A DNA stretch of 64,000 nucleotides, taken from NCBI GenBank assembly GCA_964640665.1, contig CAZXHT010000018.1, forward strand, positions 15,513-79,512. Direction: 5' to 3'. The DNA comes from DATKYQ01 sp964640665. Its GTDB lineage: Bacteria > Myxococcota > B64-G9. The translations under genes and the position numbers were made by a program. The notes beneath the pieces were generated by a model that saw only the letters and a program-made list of their open reading frames with translations, was not told the DNA's origin and did not search any database. Positions 25,103 through 32,795 of this stretch are shown piece by piece. The stretch's first letter is position 1. Every line of letters begins with the position of its first letter.

Positions 25103-25126
25103 GCCGCAGGGTCTGAATTTTCATTG

Positions 25127-25155
25127 TTGACCTTGATCCGTGCCTCTGTTAACTT
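25127..25155 (+). promoter_or_regulatory. Candidate promoter for the PP2C gene
   Basis: TTGACC (25127-25132), 17-base spacer and TAACTT (25150-25155). Transcription from about 25162 leaves a leader of about 30 bases with GAGGGA at 25182-25187. Confidence 0.45.
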
Positions 25156-25190
25156 CTTGGGGCTTTTTTATACAAGAACTCGAGGGAACC

Positions 25191-26456
25191 GTGAATATCA
25201 GTATCTATGGTCAGACCGACGTCGGTAAGAAGCGCGATCACAACGAAGACGCATTTCTCGTCGATCGGGACCTCGGCCTGTTTCTGGTCGCCGATGGAAT
25301 GGGAGGACATGCGGCTGGTGAGGTCGCCTCGGCCACCGCGGTGGATGTCATTGGAAAAGAGGTGCGGGCCGCCCAGGAATTGCTAAAAAGTTACAGGTAT
25401 GACGTTCCGCACGAAGTCTGCGAAAAGATCCTGAAGATGGTGGAGTTGGCGGCTCAAAAAGCCTGTGCGGCAATCTACGACATGGGTCAGCAAGACAAAC
25501 GGCGTCACGGGATGGGGACCACCCTGTCCATGATGCTGGTTGCAGAATCCGGCGCCTTCATAGCTCATGTCGGAGATTCGCGCATCTATCTCATCCGTGA
25601 GGGGCAGTTGCACCAGTTGACGGTGGATCACTCCCTGGTAAACGAACAGTTGCGGCGGGGCACGATTTCCAAAGAAGAAGCCCGCAAGGCGAAGTACAAG
25701 AACGTCATCACACGGGCACTGGGAATTCAGTCAAGAGTCAGGGTTGACACGCTGCACCTCGACGTCTTGCCGGGGGATCAGTTCATCATCTGCTCCGACG
25801 GGCTCCACGGGTATCTTAGACCGGGAGACGTGGAAAAAGTGATCGAGGAGGGCGACGAGAACCAGGTGCCGCAGCGTTTCATCGACCTGGCCAACGAACG
25901 CGGCGGCAAAGACAATATCTCCGTGGTCTACTTGCACGTCGCCGAGGACGAGGTGGAAGCGGCTGAAGAGTTGCGCCAGCGCGTTGATTTCATGCGCAAG
26001 GCGCCGTTGTTCAGGTACCTCAGCTACCGCGAACTGGTCAACCTGATGAACCTGTCCTACGTCAAGACCGCCCGCGAGGGAGAGACGATCATCGAGGAAA
26101 ACATTACCGGCGACGAGATGTTCCTCCTGGTTCAGGGGCAGGTGAGGGTTTCCAAGGGAGACCAGGAAATCACGTTGCTCTCGCAGGGCAGCAACTTCGG
26201 CGAGATGGCGTTGATCGACAACGCTCCTCGCTCGGCGACAATCACCTCGCTCGGGCCCAGCCGCCTGCTGGTTATCGGGCGCAAGCAATTCTACGAGTAT
26301 ATCCGTAAGGATCCACCCTCGGGCATCAAGCTGTTATGGAGCTTCCTCCAGATCCTCACATCGAGACTGCGCAGCACCGATGAAAAACTGCTCAAGGCGC
26401 GTGAAGAACTCTGCATCCAGGAAGTGGAACCCGACTGGATTCTCTCGGAAGATTGA
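25191..26456 (+). CDS. PP2C-type Ser/Thr phosphatase fused to a cyclic-nucleotide-binding domain
   Basis: The 421-residue protein starts at GTG 25191. The first 245 residues are a complete PPM phosphatase with metal-binding Asp motifs: KRDHNEDAF, VADGMGGHAAGE, HVGDSRIY, ICSDGLHGYL and GGKDNISVV. The C-terminal 160 residues are a Crp/PKA-type beta-barrel (GDEMFLLVQGQVRV and FGEMALIDNAPRSATI, the last with the Arg and Ala of the phosphate-binding cassette). It should dephosphorylate kinase targets in the cytoplasm, with activity set by cAMP, cGMP or a similar ligand. An adenylate cyclase is encoded at 50.3 kb. Confidence 0.92.
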   Translation: MNISIYGQTDVGKKRDHNEDAFLVDRDLGLFLVADGMGGHAAGEVASATAVDVIGKEVRAAQELLKSYRYDVPHEVCEKILKMVELAAQKACAAIYDMGQQDKRRHGMGTTLSMMLVAESGAFIAHVGDSRIYLIREGQLHQLTVDHSLVNEQLRRGTISKEEARKAKYKNVITRALGIQSRVRVDTLHLDVLPGDQFIICSDGLHGYLRPGDVEKVIEEGDENQVPQRFIDLANERGGKDNISVVYLHVAEDEVEAAEELRQRVDFMRKAPLFRYLSYRELVNLMNLSYVKTAREGETIIEENITGDEMFLLVQGQVRVSKGDQEITLLSQGSNFGEMALIDNAPRSATITSLGPSRLLVIGRKQFYEYIRKDPPSGIKLLWSFLQILTSRLRSTDEKLLKAREELCIQEVEPDWILSED

Positions 26457-26491
26457 AGGCAACTAAATATCTCAAGCTGCCTGATAGGGCA

Positions 26492-27550
26492 TCAAGAAGA
26501 AAACCTCGTAATTATCTGAGGGATTATTTTCCAGAAGCAATAGCACGCTAGTATGCAACAATATATCGGCACGAGCACCTTCCATGCTTTTTCCGGAAAG
26601 ACCCGAGTGGCATAGGGCGCGAACACGGCCGCAATCATGCTGCCGAGAAGCATGGACGGGAGCAGGATGAAATCGATGACCATCCCTTGGCCGAGCATTG
26701 TCAACCAGATGATGACAGAGACAAGACAGACCGACCCCTCGGATATCGCGGTCACGGCCATCATGCTTTTCACAGGCACACCGGACATAATGCCTCCTAT
26801 CGTCACCACGGGACCATATCCGCCACCTCCGATACCCTTATTGAAACCGGCCAGGGCACCGAAAAAGAACATCTTCCTGGGCTTATAGATTCGATCCCGC
26901 CTGGCGCCAACCAGAGAAACGAAACCCATACAGACCAGTAAAACCGCCACGTAAAGCTTGATCCATATCGTCGCCAACTTGATGATTCCATATACAGCCG
27001 TGATGGAAAAAGCCACCGCCAAGCAACCGATGACAGAAATTATCAGCCACAGCTTTATGGTCTCCGACATCGGTTTAAACTTCCACTCAACATTTCCAAA
27101 CTCTTTGTGCAAGAAGGTGCCCAGAATTCCGGCGGCAGCCTGCTGGATCATGACAACCGGAACGATCTGTATGGGATCGAAGCCCAGTACCAGCAGCAGT
27201 GGCGTGATTGCAGTTCCGTACCCCATTCCCGCGGAAGCATCTAAAAACTCCAGCACCATGGCGATAGCCACCACCCACCAGAAGATGCCCCAGTTATTGG
27301 TACCTACCCATCCTTTCGCCTTCAATACGTCAGATGCAACCCTCTGTGTGGATTCGAAGGGATTTCCCGCCAACCAGCACCCGACCAGGAATAGAACCAG
27401 GAACGCAATCAGCCCGTAGACGACTGCCTTGATCTCTCTTTTTTCAGGCTTGAGCCGCTTCAGTATGGTGGGTTTTTCCTGTTCAAGTGTCTTGGCAACC
27501 TCCCAACCCATGATACCAGGCTTTGCTTTCGTTTCAGTTCGTGTTGCCAC
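26492..27550 (-). CDS. TauE/SafE-family anion exporter
   Basis: The 352-residue protein starts at GTG 27550, six bases after GGAGGT at 27557-27562; the open frame extends 92 codons upstream without support. It has eight or so membrane helices and the family pattern of two halves, with a Gly-rich turn GFNKGIGGGGYGPVVTIGG in the second half and DASAGMGYGTAITPLLL in the first. Family members move sulfite, sulfoacetate or related anions. The upstream sigma-54 promoter and divergent activator gene indicate inducible expression. Confidence 0.88.
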   Translation of the reverse strand: MATRTETKAKPGIMGWEVAKTLEQEKPTILKRLKPEKREIKAVVYGLIAFLVLFLVGCWLAGNPFESTQRVASDVLKAKGWVGTNNWGIFWWVVAIAMVLEFLDASAGMGYGTAITPLLLVLGFDPIQIVPVVMIQQAAAGILGTFLHKEFGNVEWKFKPMSETIKLWLIISVIGCLAVAFSITAVYGIIKLATIWIKLYVAVLLVCMGFVSLVGARRDRIYKPRKMFFFGALAGFNKGIGGGGYGPVVTIGGIMSGVPVKSMMAVTAISEGSVCLVSVIIWLTMLGQGMVIDFILLPSMLLGSMIAAVFAPYATRVFPEKAWKVLVPIYCCILACYCFWKIIPQIITRFSS

Positions 27551-27594
27551 AAATATACCTCCAATGGATAACTCAAGGGGCGGGAATCCCCCAC

Positions 27595-27610
27595 AGCAAT
27601 AATCGCGCCA
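27595..27610 (-). promoter_or_regulatory. Sigma-54 promoter of the TauE-type gene
   Basis: On the minus strand this reads TGGCGCGATTATTGCT, against the consensus TGGCACG-N4-TTGCW: the -24 GG (27608-27609), the -12 GC (27596-27597) and their spacing all fit, with one mismatch. The start would be near 27584, with a GGGG...CCCC dyad in the leader. Three near-repeats of GAATTGCCTT at 27620-27645 could be activator sites. Confidence 0.8.
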
Positions 27611-27657
27611 TGTTGCGGAATGCCTCGAATTGCCTTGAATTTTCAGAGGAATAGAAA

Positions 27658-29358
27658 ATGCCGTGGGAACTTGACTATTTATATACAGTGAAATATCCTG
27701 GCTTACTAGGTTATTTAGCAGGTAGCCGTGTGATTTGCTGTAAAGGACAGACCATGCCACACCTGGCGACGCTATTGTTGAGTATCTGGCGGGAATTCTG
27801 CCATGGTAATGAAATTCAAGAGTCAATTGAAAGCATCATCTCGCTGCTACGAGACCACATGCCTTTAGATATGATGATGGTCCAGCACATCAATCTTCAG
27901 CAGTCCTATATTGAGACCGTCGGAGCATGTACTTCGGGCACCGTCCTGCCACCGGCTCGAACAAAAGATATTCGTTCTCCCGATGAGGTCAAGCGGTTGC
28001 TTACCTGGTGCCGGCGGGGTGAGATTGCTCATTTTTCCCATGATGGCGATACAAAAGAACGTGACCTGTTAGTGTCCAGGGGCGTGAACGGAGACATATT
28101 GACCGGCCCGCTATGCAATGACATGGGGCCCACTGGACTCTTGCTTCTTGCCAGATGTTCTCCTGGATCTTTCGATGCCGGACACCTGGAAATAGCCAGG
28201 GCACTTCTTGAGCCGTTTTCCGTGGCGCTCGACAATGACCGCATGTTTCGCACGATAAGAACGAAACAGGAAACGGCCATGGCTGACCGCCTCTCGCTGC
28301 TTACCAAACTGGGCCGCCGAGAGATCGGCGAAAACATTGTGGGGGCGAAGTCCGGTCTGAGCCAGACGATGGATCGCGTCGAGTTGGTCAGCCGCTCGGA
28401 TGTTCCCGTATTGATCATAGGAGAGACCGGGTCGGGAAAAGAGGTGATCGCCCGCGCTGTCCATTCCCGTTCGGGGCGGGCCTCCAGACCGTTTCTGCGG
28501 GTGAACTGCGGCGCCATACCTCCAGAGTTGGTCGATTCAGAGCTGTTCGGGCACGAGCGCGGGAGTTTCACGGGAGCCGTTGGCCTGCGAAAAGGCTGGT
28601 TCGACCGGGCCGACGGGGGCACCCTGTTTCTGGACGAGGCCGGCGAGTTGCCACTTGCCGCCCAGGTTCGCCTTCTCGGGGTCCTCCAGGATGGAGCTTT
28701 CGAACGGGTTGGCGGCCAGCACCAGCTCAGGGTTGACGTCCGTGTCGTCGCGGCTACCCACCGTGACCTGCCAAGCATGGTGTCATCCGGTCAATTCCGC
28801 AGCGACTTGTGGTACAGAATCGCTGTATTTCCCATATACCTACCATCCCTGCGCGAGCGGCCCGAGGACATGGAGGCGCTGGCCACACACTTCGCTTCGC
28901 GTGCAGCAAGACGCTTCGGACTACCCGCCTTGAAACCTTCCCTTGAAGACATCAGTCTATTAATTTCTTACCACTGGCCGGGCAACGTTCGCGAGTTGGC
29001 CACCGTTATCGACCGTGCCGCTCTCCTGGGAGAGGGCAATCGTCTGGAAATAGCCAGAGCTTTGGGAACCGGAGTTCCTCCGCCTGCGCCGTATGTCGGG
29101 GAAAAGACTTCATCCACCGCTCCGCCGATTGCGGAGTTTCCATCCCTGAATACAGTCATCTGCGAACATATCAAAGAAGCATTGACTTCAACTCACGGTC
29201 GCATTGAAGGTCCCCAGGGCGCTGCCCGATTACTCGGAATAAATCCGCACACCTTGCGGGCTCGGATGAGAAAGCTTGGCATCGATTGGAGAAAGTTCCG
29301 TGAAATCGCTTACTCCGCCCCCACCTCGATCCGAACAAATACCTCTGCTATTAGCTGA
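27658..29358 (+). CDS. Sigma-54-dependent activator with GAF-like sensor domain
   Basis: The 566-residue protein has an N-terminal GAF-like sensor (about 35-205), a central AAA+ domain and a C-terminal Fis-type helix-turn-helix (ARLLGINPHTLRARMRKLGI). The AAA+ part has Walker A GETGSGKE, the sigma-54 contact loop in the variant form GSFTGA, Walker B GGTLFLDEAGEL and the arginine-finger region LWYRIAVFPIYLPSLRER. AGAGGA precedes the ATG; ATG 27754 is an alternative start with AAAGGA. It almost certainly activates the divergent TauE-type gene. The ligand is unknown. Confidence 0.93.
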   Translation: MPWELDYLYTVKYPGLLGYLAGSRVICCKGQTMPHLATLLLSIWREFCHGNEIQESIESIISLLRDHMPLDMMMVQHINLQQSYIETVGACTSGTVLPPARTKDIRSPDEVKRLLTWCRRGEIAHFSHDGDTKERDLLVSRGVNGDILTGPLCNDMGPTGLLLLARCSPGSFDAGHLEIARALLEPFSVALDNDRMFRTIRTKQETAMADRLSLLTKLGRREIGENIVGAKSGLSQTMDRVELVSRSDVPVLIIGETGSGKEVIARAVHSRSGRASRPFLRVNCGAIPPELVDSELFGHERGSFTGAVGLRKGWFDRADGGTLFLDEAGELPLAAQVRLLGVLQDGAFERVGGQHQLRVDVRVVAATHRDLPSMVSSGQFRSDLWYRIAVFPIYLPSLRERPEDMEALATHFASRAARRFGLPALKPSLEDISLLISYHWPGNVRELATVIDRAALLGEGNRLEIARALGTGVPPPAPYVGEKTSSTAPPIAEFPSLNTVICEHIKEALTSTHGRIEGPQGAARLLGINPHTLRARMRKLGIDWRKFREIAYSAPTSIRTNTSAIS

Positions 29359-29369
29359 CTTGTGGTGGC

Positions 29370-30320
29370 CTACAAATCCTCGATCTGGTTGTCGATCAGG
29401 AAATCGTAGGCGCGCTTTCTGTCGGGCTTGCTTAGGATGGCAAAGGCCTTTCTGATCCTCCCCAGAACCGCCGAAAGCCCCTTCAATACATCGGGATCAA
29501 GAAAATCGGGTGGCGCCGGCGGCTTGAGCGTGTCGAGAAGCCGCTGATAGGCCGTCTTTATCTCGTCCGGCCCGGCTTCCAGTCCGATCAGCAGCGTATG
29601 GTAATAGGTGTCGCCGCCCACCGCCGCGCGGTAGTCGCCCAGGGCGGCCCGCAACTTGTCTTCTTCTTCGCCGGAGACGATCCCGACAGCTGGCACTGAT
29701 TCCGGCTCGGCTTCCTCCCGACCTTCGAGATCCACGCTCAACTCCAGATCGTCATCGGACTCGGTCGTGGCCTGGTCATCTTCACGCGCGATTTCTTCCT
29801 CGACAGAGTCGAGCATCTCGTCCAGCTCGCCGAGCATGTCATCCGCCTTATGATGCCCTTGGTCTTGCGCTACTGGTTCCCTTTCGTTCTCGGGGTGCAT
29901 CTTCTTCGAGGCCTCGGCCTGTGGTCCATCATCCTGCCGTGCCGCTGGACGCTGGGAACAAAGATCCAGCACCAACGCAACGAGGTCCTTGCGTTTTGCC
30001 CGCGACACATCGTCGAAGGCAATGGCCATGCCGGGAGGAAAGCCGGAAGAGGCGCTTGCATCCGGGGTAATACTTCTGACTACTTCGCCCTGGACCTCAA
30101 GGGGTTCTCTGCCGGGAAGCGAGAAAGAAAGCTTGACCCGTTTCCACAGGGGAGGCGGATCGGCCGTTCTCAAGAACATGCCGCCGGCGCCGATGTCGCG
30201 ACTCACCAAACGCACCTTGCGCATTTCACCGGCTACCTCGACTTCGACATCAAGTGCCGCAGTTGCCCGTGGACTGGAGCGCGGGGCGCCGAATTCTGGT
30301 TGCCTGTTTTCCTCTGTCAT
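29370..30320 (-). CDS. PilZ-domain protein with C-terminal J-domain lookalike
   Basis: The 316 residues start with a PilZ-like domain (about 15-120: RATAALDVEV, LVSRDIGAGGMFLRT, GMAIAFDDVS), a fold that often binds cyclic-di-GMP. The classical RxxxR is only partly evident. An acidic low-complexity linker follows. The last 75 residues follow a J domain (YYHTLLIGLEAGPDEIKTAY, then IRKAFAILSKPDRKRAYD) but the HPD is missing, replaced by a Pro-rich loop, so it is unlikely to stimulate DnaK. ATG 30320 follows GGGAAG; an upstream TTG is less likely. Confidence 0.72.
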   Translation of the reverse strand: MTEENRQPEFGAPRSSPRATAALDVEVEVAGEMRKVRLVSRDIGAGGMFLRTADPPPLWKRVKLSFSLPGREPLEVQGEVVRSITPDASASSGFPPGMAIAFDDVSRAKRKDLVALVLDLCSQRPAARQDDGPQAEASKKMHPENEREPVAQDQGHHKADDMLGELDEMLDSVEEEIAREDDQATTESDDDLELSVDLEGREEAEPESVPAVGIVSGEEEDKLRAALGDYRAAVGGDTYYHTLLIGLEAGPDEIKTAYQRLLDTLKPPAPPDFLDPDVLKGLSAVLGRIRKAFAILSKPDRKRAYDFLIDNQIEDL

Positions 30321-30357
30321 CTTCCCGTCAGAAATAGTTTTCAATATCCGCGCGATT

Positions 30358-30405
30358 ATTCTACTCCAGGATGACGATTCTACTCCAGGATGACGTTCGG
30401 TTCAA
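30358..30405 (-). promoter_or_regulatory. Promoter with a tandem 19-bp duplication of its -10 region
   Basis: The minus strand has TTGAAC (30400-30405), 17 bases and TAGAAT (30377-30382). A 19-base unit is repeated perfectly in tandem (30358-30376 and 30377-30395), so a second TAGAAT lies at 30358-30363. The gene start follows at 30320. Confidence 0.5.
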
Positions 30406-30434
30406 AAAAGAAATGCCGGTTATCAGACGTAGAT

Positions 30435-32090
30435 CTACTCGGGCTTGCTTGGCGGCGGAGAGACGGTCGTCTTCTTCTTGCGGCGGCGGCGGCGTTTTTT
30501 AGACGAGCTCGCCGTCTTCTCGGGCGGCTTCGAATTCTCGGGTTTTTCCGTAGCCTCGGTTTGCTTGTCGCGGACAGGGTCGCGCTTTCCGGTTTGTACG
30601 CTCTTACGGTCAACTTCGGCACGCCGGATATAGTTCACCTGCTCTTCGGAGTGTCCAAAAGAAGAATCGGCCGTGACTTCCACGCGGATGCCGAACTCCT
30701 TTTCGAGCGCCAGGAGATCGCCACGGCGTTTGTTTTGTACGAAATTGGCCTCGGCGGGATGAAGCCTGACCAGAACAGATTCGATCAGGCCGTATGCCGC
30801 CTGTGTCTTTACATTCCTGAGCAATCGCATGGCAACAGTCTCCGGAGCACGGATCTTGCCGTCGCCGTGACAGGTTGGACATTCTCGAAAGCCGACCAGG
30901 CCAATCGGCCGGTCGATTCTCTGCCGGGTCAAGGTGCAAAGACCGAAGGCCGAGATCTTGCCTATTCGGTGTCGCGACTTGCCAGCGCTCATCGCATTGC
31001 GCAGAGATTTCTCCAGGGCCGCATTGTGAGCCCTGCTGGTCATGTCGATAAAATCGATGACAATGATGCCGCCCAGGTTCCTCAGGCGCAACTGGCGGGC
31101 AATTTCGATGGATGCTTCCATGTTGGTCTCGAAGGCTGTGCCCTCCTGGGCGTGATGGCGCGTCATCTTTCCTGAGTTGACATCGATGGCCACCAGCGCC
31201 TCGGTCTGGTCGATGACCAGGCTTCCGCCGGATGGCAATTCGACCCTGCGGCGCTGGATGCCGTCAATCTGTTCCTCGACACCGAAGTGGGAGAAAATGG
31301 GTACGCGTTCCGAATAGAATTTCAGTTTCTTTTGCTGGCGGGGAGCGAAGAGCCTGAAGAAGCGACCGGCCTTCTCCCTGACCGGATCGTTGTCGATCCA
31401 TACGTGATCAAAATCATTCGCGTAGTAGTCACGCAAGACGCGCTGGATCAGATCGTCTTCCGCGTGAAGAAGCCCGGGACCTGAAGACTTGCGAAACCTG
31501 TTCTGGATGTCGTTCCACAGGCGCACCAGGAATTTCAGGTCTCGTTCGAAGGCTCGCTTGTTTTCACCCCGGCCGGCCGTCCGGATGATGAACCCCATTC
31601 CCTTGGGCACCTTCAACTGTGAACCGAGGTTGCGCGCGTCCCTGCGTTGTTCTTGGTCTTCGATCTTTCTCGAGACTCCAAGATTCTCCGAGAAAGGAGT
31701 CAGAACCAGATATCTCCCGGCCAGGGAGACATCCGTGGTCAGGCGGGCGCCCTTGGTCGAGACTGGCTCCTTCTCGACCTGGACGAGAATAGACTGGTGT
31801 CTTTTCAGCATGTTCTCGATCCGCGCAGGGGCTTTGCCACCGGCCGTCTTGTTCCAGCAAGCGGGAACAATCTCGCTGACGGGCAGGAAACCCTGTCGGT
31901 CTTCACCGTATTCGACGAAGCAGGCGTCCAGGCTTGGCTGGATGCCGGTTATCTTGCCCCGGTAGATGTTTGACCTGGTCCTGAACGTCTCCTGCGAGTT
32001 CTCGAAAAATTCCGCCAGGCGCCCGTTTTCGAGAAAAGCAACCCTGATATTTTCCGGCGCCAGCGCGTTGATTACCATTTCCTTGGCCAT
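30435..32090 (-). CDS. rng: Ribonuclease E/G family protein
   Basis: Endoribonuclease for mRNA turnover and rRNA processing. The 551-residue protein has an S1 RNA-binding part (SNIYRGKITGIQPSLDACFVEYG is one contiguous segment), a 5' sensor region, the DNase I-like catalytic domain with the two metal Asp residues in AIDVNSGK and VIDFIDM, and the zinc-link CPTCHG. It lacks the long degradosome scaffold of E. coli RNase E but has a short Lys/Arg-rich tail. ATG 32090 follows GAGGAG; an ATG nine codons upstream is unsupported. Confidence 0.93.
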   Translation of the reverse strand: MAKEMVINALAPENIRVAFLENGRLAEFFENSQETFRTRSNIYRGKITGIQPSLDACFVEYGEDRQGFLPVSEIVPACWNKTAGGKAPARIENMLKRHQSILVQVEKEPVSTKGARLTTDVSLAGRYLVLTPFSENLGVSRKIEDQEQRRDARNLGSQLKVPKGMGFIIRTAGRGENKRAFERDLKFLVRLWNDIQNRFRKSSGPGLLHAEDDLIQRVLRDYYANDFDHVWIDNDPVREKAGRFFRLFAPRQQKKLKFYSERVPIFSHFGVEEQIDGIQRRRVELPSGGSLVIDQTEALVAIDVNSGKMTRHHAQEGTAFETNMEASIEIARQLRLRNLGGIIVIDFIDMTSRAHNAALEKSLRNAMSAGKSRHRIGKISAFGLCTLTRQRIDRPIGLVGFRECPTCHGDGKIRAPETVAMRLLRNVKTQAAYGLIESVLVRLHPAEANFVQNKRRGDLLALEKEFGIRVEVTADSSFGHSEEQVNYIRRAEVDRKSVQTGKRDPVRDKQTEATEKPENSKPPEKTASSSKKRRRRRKKKTTVSPPPSKPE

Positions 32091-32128
32091 TTTTTGCTCC
32101 TCGATTACCGGCTGCAAACGCCCACCCG

Positions 32129-32156
32129 GTTATCCCACTGACGACCATGTTGTCAA
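32129..32156 (-). promoter_or_regulatory. Promoter of the RNase E/G gene
   Basis: The minus strand has TTGACA (32151-32156), a 16-base spacer and GATAAC (32129-32134). The start is expected near 32122, about 30 bases upstream of the ATG. Confidence 0.55.
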
Positions 32157-32213
32157 GGCCGCTAAAAAGTTCGTGATTCGCAAAAAAATTTTCAAACGCT
32201 GGTCAATTTTCTA

Positions 32214-32248
32214 TTGACAACACATGACAGACAATATAGTGTATTGTC
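32214..32248 (+). promoter_or_regulatory. Promoter and operator-like palindrome of the H1-like gene
   Basis: TTGACA (32214-32219) precedes TATAGT (32235-32240, 15-base spacer) or TAGTGT (32237-32242, 17-base spacer). A perfect palindrome, GACAATA-N5-TATTGTC (32230-32248), covers the -10 and start site, a position suited to repression. Confidence 0.6.
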
Positions 32249-32440
32249 ACGTCATGGATTTCTTGAACAAATTTTTGCGTTCCGGCCTGGTTTTTTCGCA
32301 GATGAAGGCTGTGTATTTCTGCGGAAAGGCCGAAAGCGGTTGCCGGGTCGCAAGTGGTAGCACCGGAGGAGGCGTCCTCTAACGGCCCCCTAAAAGGGGG
32401 CAAGTAAACCGGGCCACGAAGACAGGCCAAGGAGGGTATC
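32249..32440 (+). other. Structured leader of the H1-like gene, with a 42-codon open frame
   Basis: About 190 bases separate the promoter from the H1-like start. A frame from ATG 32254 to TAA 32379-32381 (MDFLNKFLRSG...) lacks a Shine-Dalgarno and could be leaderless or non-coding. Hairpins are likely at GAGGA-GGCG-TCCTC (near 32369) and GCCCCCT-AA-AGGGGGC just before the ribosome-binding site AAGGAGGG (32429-32436). This may set translation or stability of the downstream gene. It does not match a riboswitch family I can name. Confidence 0.35.
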
Positions 32441-32602
32441 ATGGTAGTGAAGAAGAAAGCCGCCAAGAAGAAAGTAGCCAAGAAGAAAGTAGCCAAGAAG
32501 AAAGTAGCCAAGAGGAAGCCAGCCAAGAAGAAAGTAGCCAAGAAGAAAGTAGCCAAGAAGAAGCCGGCCAAGAAGAAGAAAGTAGCCAAGAAGAAAAAGT
32601 AG
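32441..32602 (+). CDS. Lysine-rich histone H1-like protein
   Basis: A 53-residue protein made almost entirely of five-residue units KKKVA, with variants KRKPA and KKKPA, ending KKKK. Such Lys/Ala/Pro repeats match the tails of bacterial histone H1-like proteins (Hc1/Hc2, AlgP type), which bind DNA by charge and compact the nucleoid. Here the whole protein is tail. AAGGAGGG ends five bases before the ATG. It has a dedicated promoter with a palindrome and its own terminator, so it is a real and probably highly expressed monocistronic gene. Long antisense open frames across the repeat are artefacts. Confidence 0.85.
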   Translation: MVVKKKAAKKKVAKKKVAKKKVAKRKPAKKKVAKKKVAKKKPAKKKKVAKKKK

Positions 32603-32696
32603 GCTCAGCAACAGTTCTCGCCGGTGAGCAGCGCGGTCGCGGCCGGCTGACACCGAGTGGAACTGACGCCAAATCGCAGTGTAGCTATCACCCGTG

Positions 32697-32725
32697 AGGG
32701 CCCGGCCATTTTGGCCGGGCCCTTT
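32697..32725 (+). terminator. Strong Rho-independent terminator after the H1-like gene
   Basis: A perfect 12-bp GC-rich stem (AGGGCCCGGCCA at 32697-32708 and its complement at 32712-32723) with a TTT loop, then a T-rich tail TTTCGGTTT. No gene lies between 32603 and 32795. Confidence 0.88.
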
Positions 32726-32795
32726 CGGTTTCGGGTCGATCTTCCATTTGTTTCCCGGCCTGGGCTATGGTATGTGACTCTGTCATGGAGGTGGC

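Noticed and set aside
32355..32400. T-box-like string GTGGTAGCACCGG before the H1-like gene
   Set aside because: It only loosely resembles a T-box antiterminator, lacks the rest of the structure, and the downstream gene is not an aminoacyl-tRNA synthetase or amino-acid gene.
32203..32672. Antisense frames rich in Leu/Phe/Ser over the H1-like repeats
   Set aside because: They are the complement of AAG/AAA-rich repeats. The sense frame has a perfect ribosome site, promoter and terminator.
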